Positions 13,801 to 25,800 of a DNA stretch of 64,000 nucleotides are shown one piece after another (positions within the stretch are counted from its first letter, which is position 1; the number at the start of each line of letters is the position of its first letter). Below the pieces are notes generated by a model. It had not been told where the DNA came from and did no database searches. It worked only from the letters and a program-made list of their open reading frames with translations. The DNA comes from Oryzias latipes. Taxonomy: Eukaryota > Chordata > Actinopteri > Beloniformes > Adrianichthyidae. The translations under genes and the position numbers were made by a program. The stretch is taken from contig NC_019867.2 in NCBI RefSeq assembly GCF_002234675.1, forward strand, positions 28,013,166 to 28,077,165, read 5' to 3'.

Positions 13801-16800
13801 GATATTGTTTGTTTTCGTGGGCAAACCGCAGAAACGCTGCCGAGGTCGTTTCTAGGATGATATCATGAAATGGGCGGCACCCACTAGGAGCGAAAGGCGG
13901 AGCCTCAGAGATCAAGTCGACTTATTTCCTGGTAGGAAAATGAACTGCAAAAAATAACTATTACTTCCTTAAATACATATTTTTTTTAGTGTGCCAAAGG
14001 CCATATATTATCATATATTTGGATATAGTTTGCTCTGAAAGACAAGAATAACATGATATAGGCCCTTTAAAAATTACTTTTTCATTGGTACAACATTTTG
14101 GTCAGTAAAACTTACATAAAAACAACAATTTACCATTATTAAATTGCTGTCAATGATCATTTTGCTTGATGACTTCAGAAAATACAAATTTTTTAACCTA
14201 AAAAATATCACCAAGCGTAAACTGAGAGAGGCACTAAGTAAAATAGGACCCAAATCTATGGCTGATTAAAGTAAACAAAAGATAAAATCATTAGGAGTTC
14301 TGTCCCAAAGACATTAACTATAATAACACAGCTAAAAAGATAAATCTATCTCCAAAAATGAGCCCCATCAGCCTGACTTCAGTCTAAATGTATGTAATGA
14401 AACATTTAATGCAACATATTTAAGAGTTTCCACTCTTCCAGCTTCAGATAAGCGTGGGTGCAAACGTCTCTATGTCACTAAACATATAGCAAATGATTTT
14501 TTATTCAAACAGGTCCAACAACTAAAAAAATCTGTGTGTGTCCTCCCAAACAATCCCGATTTTGTACATTTTTGGATTTTATTTTTGAGGTAGTCTTCTT
14601 TAATATTTTGAAAGGGAGGAGGGGTGAAACCACATAAATCTTGGTTTGATGCTCTGGAGCTCACCGCTCTCTCGATGTTCTGCTGCTTTTCTGCGATCTG
14701 CTGCTCTGCTCTCTGCAGCTTCTCACCACTCCTCACAAGTTGCTGCTCCAAGTTTGTAATCTGGAAGAAGACAATCACGAAATGACAGATCTATTCTATG
14801 ATTAACGAACGTCTCATGATTGGATGTTCCAACGTTGTGAACCCTGCAAAAAGGCTGAAGGAATGTGGAGTCGAACAGCTCACTTGTGCGTCTGTTCTCT
14901 CTTTGTAAGCTCTGGAGGAGTCTTCTTTGTGCCGCAGCAGAGTCTGCAGCTCTTTGATGGTGCTGCTGGACTTTGATACCTGTGAACAAACCGGAGATTA
15001 TTAACACGCAAACATCTAGCAACCATTTCTGTCAAAATTCCACTTTGGTCGGTATTTCAGAAATGCATGTTTGAGTGAAGGTTTAAAACTGACGGTATAA
15101 AACTCGTAAGGTCACGAAAAACCCAGAAAAGTTTTGGAAACTGAAAATGCAATTTTCATTTGCTGAGGAAAACTATAAGATGAGCTGCACTTTAAAGTAA
15201 AAATGCCTCAAAGTGTCCCTGTTGTACACATGATCAGTTTTATTTATGTGCTAGTCACCATATCACTCCTTTGTTTTGTTCTTCCTACTAACTTTATCCA
15301 CAAATATCACAGAGAAAAACGTTGGGTAACTACCGTATTTTCCGGACTATAAGTCGCACCGGAGTATAAATCGCACCAGCCCAAAAATGCATTATAAAGT
15401 AGAAAAAAATACAGATAAGTCGCACTGGACTATAAGTCGCATTTTAACTTTCACAACCTTATATGACACAATCATAGCAGACTGTTTATCTAATAATTTC
15501 ACAGTAATTTTTTCTCAAACTTATTTATTTATTCCTTTCATGAAGCATCATTGGCTAACTAATACTCTGTTTTCATCCTGTATTTGTAGAAACAGTTGTC
15601 ATTTTTATTGCATTTCTGAATCTATGAAATCATTGGAAAATAGAATATTATGTTGTTAGCCTTCAAGATCTTACTGTAAAAAAAGTTTGCTGATTCTCTG
15701 AGTCACTTAACATACTCTTAACACTTAACATCCCTCATACATCAAATTGACCCAGGAACATCATCTCTGTTCCTCACAAATGAACATAACAGGAGGGTTA
15801 ACAATGTATTTATTTCAATTTATTTCTAATATAAGTCGCTGCGGAGTATAAGTCGCACCCCTTTCCAAACAATGAAAAAAAGTGCGACTTATAGTCCGGA
15901 AAATACGGTACTAAATATTGACTATAATGAACGGTTTATTCTGTTTGTGAGTCAATCCCGACAACAAGATCGGGTGGAAAGCAGCAAAGTCTGTGGATGA
16001 CCCGCTGGTGTGGTCAACTTTGTCAAGTTTGCTATAAATTCTACTTTTAGGAAAGTAGAATTTAAGCAGGTCCTAACCATAGCCGTGTCTCACTAATGCT
16101 CTTTGTAAAAAGAAAAGTAATGCCACGAGATATCTAGAAGTGTGTAGTGTGTGTGTTGGACAAGATTAGGCCAGCACAATGAATCGCAAATTTATCATAA
16201 TTGCGACATCGAGTTGCACAATGCAAATATCGCAAAAGACAGCTAAAATTGCGATAAATGGTTACCTTAAATGTGCTAAAACAATCTTATGGCAGCTTGA
16301 AGTATTTAAGGAATCAAAAAAATCCCTTCATGCATTTGACCAATCAGATGGAAACCTTTTTTAATGTTAGATGCTTGCCTCCTATGTAGACGAGGGTGGT
16401 TTGGAGTGTAATTTGAATTTACATTAAACTGTTTCAGTGAAATGGAAATTATGTTTTTGGTTGTTTTGCTGTTTGTTCATGTATCGCAAGTTATATCGTC
16501 ATCATAACATTGATCACTAATATTGCAAATCGCATGTTTTCCTCATATCGTGCAGCCGTTGACAAGATGTATTAAATCAAAGCCACAGTAACCTGACTAG
16601 AACTTGAAAAATACCTCTAGTGGTCTGTCACTATGTACAGATACAAAAGTGAGCCATTCCTGAAAACCCGTTGTTGAAATTGAAGGGTAAAGTCGACTTT
16701 ACCCTTCAATTTCAACAACGGGTTTTCATTCGAGTCTACTATATTTGTTCACCTGAGCCTCCAGAGAGCTAACAGTGTCAGCGTGGTTTGTTTTAGCAGC

Positions 16801-19800
16801 TAGTAGTTCTGCTCTGGTCTCTTCCAGGCTCGACTCCAAAGAGGACTTCTACAAACAAGAACATATAAAAATGAACATTGAAACATTTATTGAAAGTGTT
16901 GTGAAAATATGCAGAAGCAAAAAACAAAACAAAAAAACCACAGCCTTCTCCTCAAAAATCCAGAATACCCATGAAAGTCAAGGAAAAAAAGTGGTCCACC
17001 TCCTGGAGAAGCTCCTGCAGATGCTCATTCTGGCTCAGGTTCCCTTGCAACCGTCTCTCCAAAGAAGAAACCTTTTTCTGAAGCTCCGTTACCAGGCGGT
17101 CTTTGTCCTCTCCTGTCACGGCAGCCTGATGAGACACATCTTTACTGCTGATTTCATAGGAATAATGTGTTTTGCATATAAGATTTAAATATTTATTTAA
17201 AGACGAATTCCAATAAAATTATATTTTGGGTGTTTTTAACATGTGCTGGCAGCATTTATCTGTTAAAGCTGGACATATATTAAGAAAATTAAGCTTAAAA
17301 TTGTATTTCTAAGTATTTCTTTATTCAAATCCCGGTTAATCAGGAGCAGCCGATAAAAATGCAGTTTGAAAATAGATCAAATTTGTGAGAAAGAAAGCCA
17401 CAGGGACGGGGCTGCTCTGCAACTTTGCTAAAAACGGTATAATCATAATTAACAAAGCACTAGGAACGCTGTTACAAAAGACGATCAGAATGCGTCTTTG
17501 AGCTAAGCTGGTTGTTTTATGTTTAGACCTTCTGTTGCTGGAGCTTCAGGTTTTCATTCTCAGCCTGTAGATCGTTGAGAGACTTCTCTAAAGCCGACAC
17601 CATCCCCTGTGACTAAAAGAGAGCACAGAAAGCACTCTAAGCACTCAAATTTAGGATTTTGTGGTCAAACGCCACTCGTGGTTAGAACTAACCCTCTGAA
17701 AATCCTCAGAAACCTGCTGGATGATTGACTGCAGGTCTTGGCATCGACCCTCCAGCTCACTGATCTTCTTGTCCGCCTCTTCTCTCAGCAGCTGGAGCTC
17801 CTCTCTACATTAAAAACATGCTTTAGATGTAAAAACCAAGATACGCGTGGTAAAAAACATAAATGCAAATGATCCCTGTATATTCCTAGCACAGTACAAA
17901 AGAAAACATGGTACCGTTCTATTTCCAGCTCTGAGCTGAGTCTGCAGCTCTCCTGGTGTTGCCGCTGCAGAGTCTGAAGTTTGCCCCGAGCTTCAGTTAG
18001 CTCTCGTTTCACTGACTGGGTTTCAGCCTCCTTCTGCTGAAGCTCTTGCTCCCGCTGGCTGAGCAACTCCTCCTTCCTCAGTAACTGATGGATGTAACAG
18101 ACCAGAAAACACAATTAGAATAGAAATGGTAGACACAGAAATAGGGATGGGTAACCAAAACAAGTGGATACCGGTACCGACGTACTAACGGGTATTGAAT
18201 AAAAACGCAGGTGTCTGTGTTTCATTTCGGTTCTTGGCACATTAGAATGATTTCTACTTATACCCGCCATGTTTAAATGCTTCTTTTTACGGGCATGTGT
18301 TCTTTGATTATTATTAACAGTGTCTACATCACGTTGTGATCTCATGTGGGAGGATATCTGTGTGACAGAACCAGTTGCAGCTTATTGCCCCGAATAAATC
18401 AGTTAATACGGTTTTGTTGTATTGCTGCTTCCCTTTTCCCTCCCACATCCCGGGGTCTTAACAGGCACATTCAAGCGCACCTTCACCATTACAAACACCG
18501 TTTAGGTACCTGAACCACTTTAAAAGTAGCAGTTCGTGACTGGCATCAGATACAATCCTAATGGTACCCATCCCTACACAGAAAAGATCAGAAAAACCCT
18601 AAATCGCTTTAAAAAGTTTTTAAACTCCTACACTACACTTATACAAAGGAAGTATGGCGTTTGAGCCGACTGGGTTTTTCTTTCAGCTTAAACTTTTTAA
18701 CAATAGTGCAGCTGCATGTACACACCATGTGTTTAACTTTAGCCAGCTCTTGCTGCTGAAAGCCCTCCAGCTCGTCCAGGTCATCCCTTTTCTGGAAGAG
18801 CGTTAAGCTTTGTTCCATCATCTCCTCAAGCCGAGCTGACAGGGCGGCCTTTTCCTAAACAAGCACAACAGTCGGGTTACAGCACTGTTCATGCACCGCT
18901 CCCCCCAACAACTCCACAAGAAACACTTCCTGGAGTTTGGACCAGAAATAAACTTTTTAGTTCCAGATTTATTTGGGAAGCGATTCTGCATAATTTCTTT
19001 GGCAACATATTTTCAAAGAAAGTTGGACACATGTGGAAAATAATGCTCAGTTTTGCTGATTAAAAAGACCTTAGGGTGTGCCAATAAATTCTGCATCAAA
19101 CGCTCAGATTTTTCTTTCTTTTTTTATACTTAAAAAAAAAAAAAAACTAGAAGGCATTCAGAACTGCTACATCAGGCTAAAAGGGTTGTCTGAGTCAGGA
19201 AGACACGGTGCAAACGGACGTCTCCAACTCTGGTGCTGGTTTTTGCAAACCAAACAACTTCTGTTGTTACTACAGAAGGAAGATACAAGTGGGGTACAGC
19301 AGCTTACTTGCCTTTTCAACAGTGGCCATCTTCTCCATCCATTCCTGCAAAACATTGAGAGTAAAAGGGTTTTAAAAAGACTAAAAACAAATTCCCCCTT
19401 GGAAAGCTGCTGGCACTGTTTTGTTTTACCTGATCCTTCTTTTCTAAAGCTAATGTCATCCCCTCTGCCATTTTGGCTCTGGAGGCTTGATGAGATTCAT
19501 TCTGTTCTTGAAGCTTTTTTATGGATGCTGTGCAGCGAGAGTGAGAGACGGACAAAGAGAGGAAACCACACATCCAGATTTGTATGCAAACAGAGCAAAG
19601 AAAAAAAGAAAGAAAACCTGGCAGCACGATTAGTAGCATTGTTGGTAGTGGTGAAAAGTTTAGTTCAATCCAGCAGCAAAAAAAGGCAACGACCAGCAAT
19701 GCAAGCCAGCTCACTAAACTAAAACACAATTAGGAAAACATCAAAACGCCATGTGAAAAAAAAAAAGGATCTAAAGTCCAGAATGATCATTTTTAAGTCT

Positions 19801-22800
19801 CAATATGTTCTCAAGTTGGTCTTTGGCGTGTAGAGCTGAATTCTGCGTTCGACAACAGAACCTAGATTTCCAAAATTATTGCTCATAATGAGTCTGGAAA
19901 AATGGATAATCCTCAGAGAAGCATGTTGACCAATCATGTCCACTGCAACCAATCACGTTGACCAATCGTGTTAACTGCAACTTCTACTGTGCAGTCAAAG
20001 CTGCTGTGGTAAAGACAGTTCATTTTAACGTAAATACATTATCTGGTCTTTCAAATCCCAGTGGAACCAGTGCCATGATCTTTTTGTCCCCTGAGATTAT
20101 TTAGGATCTTTTAGAATCAATGAGTCGTTACATTCTTCTAAACATTCTGAAATTTTTGCTGCATTTCTGAAGCACATTGAAATAAGAGGAAATCTTCAGA
20201 AATAATTTTCATGGCACTAATCTTTGACTGCAAATCTAAAAGTATCAAAGGGAAAATGAAATCCTTTACGTTTGATAAATAAAACTCAGAGAGTAAACAT
20301 CTTTTCTTTCGCTGATTTCCTTTACTTTATAGTCAAAACCCATAAATCACTGAAAAAAATGCACATTGTAATTCGTAAAAATTTGCATAATTGGGCTTTT
20401 CTGACATCTAAAGTACCGTAATTTAATCATGTCTCCGCACAAAAACATTCAAATATTAAAATAAACAAAGCTACAAAATGTAGGAATATTTCAAAACAAA
20501 TACATTTACAAATGTTTACTTCCCAGATTAACACTCTTAGTGATATGTTAAACCAGCCAGCCTAAAGCCTAGTTGAAGAACGTAAGAGCTACACAACTTA
20601 AAGAGGAGAAAATCTACAAACACTGCACATGAAAGCACACAGACAGTCCATAGGCATGGGGACAATTCCCTGTTATTGATAGAAGCAGAAACTTTTATTT
20701 AGGCAGAAAACCATCAGATCAGACTAAAACACAGTTACTGGACATACTGAAATGTAATAAGGAGGCGTGCTTGCAAATTGCTGTACTGCAGTTCATTATA
20801 TCGACTTGAATGTAAAAACTCCAAACAACACAGACTAAATTCAAAGCTTAGTGACAGTGAAAAGCCAGCCTCTGAAGCCCACATTATTAACAATGGCAGC
20901 AATCTACAGAAAGAGAGTGGTGAGAAAGGAGGGAAGCAGCTTTGGAGGAGAGGAGAGGAGAGCAGAGGTACCGGTACGTACAATCCTGATGCTTTTCTAA
21001 TGCAATTTCAAGCTTGTCCTTGGTCTTCTGCAAAACTCTCAGCTGCTCAGCATAGTCTAATGTTGGGAAGTAGGGCGGTGGAATGAGATTAAACAAAACG
21101 GTGAAGGAGGGCATCCACAGTCGTACAGCACAGCACATAGAGAAGCAGACGGATGAGTTTGGAGACGGGCAGGAAGAGGGGAGAATGGAGAAAGAAGTGG
21201 GAGAAAACAAGAGGGAAAACATGATTGAGAAAAAACGGGAAATTAATTCACTAAGGATTTTCTGCCACGAGAAAATCCTGCTGCTGTAAAGACTTTGTGA
21301 AAAGGAGCTGTCTCCAGTGTTTTCGGCCACTGCAAAGTCATTAAAATCAACTGAAGAAACCAAGAGCTGCTAACGCGGGGTTAAAGGGGTTGTTCTCTTG
21401 ACACAAAACTTTAGAAATGAGTATTTTGAGGTTTGCTTTAAAGAAAATTCTGCATATCTAACAGATGCTTTAATTCAAATTTGATTTGGATTTTTTGTTT
21501 TCGTTGAAAAGGCTGTGTTTATTATGCCTTTATATTTTTTCCCAGCATGCCATCTCCCTATTTGAAGGTTTTTATTTAGTGCACAAGTTAACACTAATGT
21601 GTGGGTCAAAATGAATTCAAGATTTTAGTGTTATTTTGTGCTCCTCTTTTGTTAATATTACTTAAAAAAATCAGTATTTAAAGTCCCAAAACTATGTTTT
21701 TAATGTATTTAATGGGTTTTGTAGTATTTTTCAGATGATATATAATGGAAATATCACTCAAAATTCCATTTCTAAGTATTTCTTTATAGTACTTGTTAAT
21801 CTGGAGCAAACAAAAAAATGACGTTGGAAAAAGCCTTCATTTGTGACATAAAACCCACAACTGCATCCTACAAGCTCCCTGCTCTGATGCATCAACCTAT
21901 AGACAACTAGAACCATCTACGTCTTTGTTTTCCTCATCTGAGCTGGCATCTGGCTTAAAACTCTACAGCTAGATGGCTCCAGTATTGCCCGCCATTAATG
22001 GGGGTGTGAGGGGCTGTAAGGTAGCAGGAGGCTGTGTAAACAAAGGGATGATGGGAAGTGGAGGACAGGCTTACTCCACGCCAACAATCCCCTTCTAGAA
22101 AACAACACAAGTTTATTTATTTGGGCCAAAAACGGCATAATCATGATTAAAAGGGCACTTGGAACACTTTTACAATAGATCACAAGTTGATCGGAGCGGG
22201 ACTTCAACTGGTAAATCATGCTACATCTCATAAAAATGTTTTTTTACGCATTTTTTTTTAGACAAAATTCTTTATTCTTGCATTGAGATGGATGAACCAG
22301 AGGCTGACACTAAAGGAGACACGTTTCTACATTTGAATGAGAAGCTGACAGCTGTGAACAGCAGGCTGATAACTGAAGGTGTAAAGGTCCCTGTGGTTCA
22401 GTGAGCTCCTGGATTACTGCCACTGGCTATAAATCAAAGTGAATGTACATCCTGGTACTCTGTGCAGGTCATGTGCATGTACTCGGTGTGGAGGCTGTTT
22501 GAGCTACCAAAAATACTGTGCAGGAGCCTTTATCTACATTTCAATGGTTTCAGCAATCACATCCTGTCCAACCAGGACAGGAGACAGGCTTTCACAGGAA
22601 GTCCCCACAAAACGGTTCTGCACATCTTCCTTTACACCTGACATGTCCAGGTTAAACAATAAAGATGAAATGCAAAACCATGTTGGAATTGACCCTAAAA
22701 ACAATGCCAGACTAACACGAACACAGACAAACTTAAAGCAGTAGTTTGGGGGGGGGGGGGGGGGGGGGGGGGGTCCCTACCTGACAGCTTGGCCTCCAGC

Positions 22801-25800
22801 TTCCGAATCTGATCGTTTCTTCTGAGGATCTGTGCGGGGAGGTCGTCCCTGGAGCTGCTGCCGTCAGACGCCTTCACATACAAACACAAACATTTAGAAC
22901 CCCTGAATAAAGAGAATAATGATCAACAACGTTGGTTTAGTTTTGTTTATTCAAACACCTTTCAAACTTTACTTTGGTAGAAAATTCCCAGATTTGATGA
23001 GCCGTTTAAAAAAGATTCTGTAAGTGCAAAGAAACATGTGAGGAATAATTTTCTGATTGAAAACCCCTTAAAAGATTTGGTATGGAATGAATAGAAGTGT
23101 TGACAATAACTTCATTTCTTCTTATCTAACACCTCAAATGAATAAGAGGATTCATTCCTGTATTGAAAACTGAATCTTTCATAGATGGTACCGTACGGGA
23201 ATAAGAGTAGTTGTGGATTTAATGATAATAAGGGCTTGGCGATTCATCGATTTAATACATTAATTGGAATTTGTTGTTGTTTTTGGGAGAAAGAGATTTT
23301 ATTTTCCCAGCTCTCTGCTCTTTTGCGCTTCCGTATTTCTCTCGTAAAGCCCAGATGTGAAAACAGCAGGAAGCAAAGAGGAGCTACTTCCACAAGGCTG
23401 AGGAAGAAGAAAAGAAAACACTCTTGCATGCATCCCCCGTAACTCCTCCTCCAGTGTAGCTTCAGTTTAAGCCAGTGCTTCTCAAATAGTGGGGCGCGCC
23501 CCCAGGGGGGGGCACGAAGCGATGCCAGGGGGGGCGCGCGGTGGTGGCGGTTTTAGGCACAGGTTTGTCCGGTGCGCAAATTTAACGTGGGGGCAGCGGT
23601 GACAGCGGCTCAGTGCTTGGAAAATAATCTGGTCCACTATTCGGTTCCTATTGTCTGTTCTGTCTGTCCGCGGCTGCGCGAGTGAGAACGAAAGGGGAGG
23701 GGTGGTGTGGGCCCTGTCTGCCAGGGGAATCGGGGCACGCGGACCACTGCTACCGCTGCCTGTTGCCCAAGATCACCGCTGCCCTTAGATTCCTAAGCTC
23801 ATGCTAACAATGTCATTCTTTATGAACTATTGTAGACATTTTGATGACGTGTCTTTATTTTCCATCCATGTTTTCTTTGTCTGCCTGTGGTTTAGTTAGT
23901 GTCAGACAGACATAAAGACAGCAGGTAATGCAGGAAAACAGCTGCACTTTTATGAGATCAGAAATAAACAATCCGTCATTTAGAAAAAAAAAAATCAGCA
24001 CGTTTTTACCTATTTCTTCAGACTAAAAACGTTAAATATATTGGTGCTGCTGTGTTAATGTTTCAGATCAATTTAGATTTAATATTATTTATTGATTGAA
24101 TTATTTTTTTCAGCATCAAATGGTTCAGTTGGTCAAAATGTTTCTAGTTTAAATAAGGAATGACAGATTTTTTTTTATTTCAGGTACTTTCAGCTTCTTT
24201 TCTGTTTTAGACTAGAACAGGGTTTCTGTGGCTAAATAAAGTTAATATTTGTTGAAAGTGGATTTATTTTGCTTTTTTCTTTTGTTAGTGTTAAAAGATA
24301 CAATTTTAGGTATACAAATTTTATAGATACTGACCTGATGTATTGTCACCGCGCGAGTGTGTCTGTGTGTGTGTGTGTGTGGGGGGGGGGGGTTATGGGG
24401 GGGGGGGGGTCAGGGGGGGCGCGAAACATTTTCTTTTCCTAGGGGGGGCCTGGCAAAAAATAATTGAGAAGCACTGGTTTAAGCTGATGAAGCAGCGAAA
24501 CATGTGAAGATTTATAACAGCATCCAGACAGGAATGGAACTTCAGGGGACTGACTGAAACCTCTTTTCTCATGGGGGGGGGGGATTATTAGCAAGAAAAC
24601 ACAAACAACAAATTTGTGATTGAAACTCAAACATGTCATAGACGGCGTCAAAACGCCTAACACAGAGAGCAAAGATTGATTAGAAATCAATACAGGAGTT
24701 CCTTAGAAAAAAAACACTGCTGTTTTATCTGATGTTTTCATCATGTTGTGACTTCTTCTCTTACTGCATTTAACGTAAAATCATTATGTATAATAAAACC
24801 TATAATTTTTCTTTGTAAAGTAATTGAATATTTTGGCTGGTAGGTTGTTGTTGTTTTTTTATCTACCAGTCAACTTGGCCGGCGAGTCAAAATTGGGTTT
24901 TTGGTCATTGTAGTTGTGACTTTAAACTAAGAGCAACTAACCACACGCGGCAAAATCCATTTCAAGGCTGTTGCTACCCAAAAATCTCTGGTGAGTTTGT
25001 TCTATTTCCCTTAAGGAGATGCTCAAGCTAGCGGTAGCTCACACAACATCTGCTGCATTGTTCTGCAAACATTTTTACAGTTTATATTTAGTTTAACTTT
25101 GTGTTAGAGCCAATTCTTTTGTTAAATATATTCCATCATTTGTAATTTTTGTAAAAACAAAGTAGAAACACGGAGAAAGAAATCAGATTAAAATCAAAAG
25201 AGTTCATGTCATCTACACAAGTTCAGAATAAATATTTGCTCCCTCACAAGGATTTTTTTTTGCGAATTTGCAAACCCGTCACTTTATTGATTCTAGCTTT
25301 AACTTATCTCAGTATCAGATTTTGTATAAACAACATAGAAGCCCATTTTCCCTGAATGATCAGCTTTATGCCTTAAATGTAAATTATGAAAATTATCAAC
25401 TTAGTTTACTAGAGAAGCTCATGACCGATTTTAAGATTAAGAAAAACTTTAAACAGTTTCATAATAAGCTAAAGAACTAACAGCCACAATATAGATCAAA
25501 CTATTCAGAGAATGGAAGAAGATCTGAAAAGACACTATGATACATCCTGTTGGTAAGGGTGTAAATAATCTACTCACTCATTATTTATTAGCAACAGATA
25601 TAAAGAATCAGTATAAGATTTGAAATAGACCAAATAGAAGCCCATTTTTCTGAAATAGATCACCTTTATGCCCTAAATTTAAATTATAATTACGATCATT
25701 ATCATTGAAAGTTCACATTTCTGTGTCACTAAAGAAATCAGATCCATACTGAAACACAAACGTACAGATCTGGATCAGTTTCTGCTCAGATCACTACCAA

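Noticed and set aside
19078-19729. 214-codon plus-strand and 137-codon minus-strand frames
   Set aside because: The minus-strand frame only overlaps true GOLGA1 exons 4-5 plus intron, and the plus-strand frame is its antisense shadow with a poly-A start.
20735-21363. Frames of 82-158 codons on both strands around 21 kb
   Set aside because: The real coding part is only GOLGA1 exon 3 (20982-21056). The rest is purine-rich intron.
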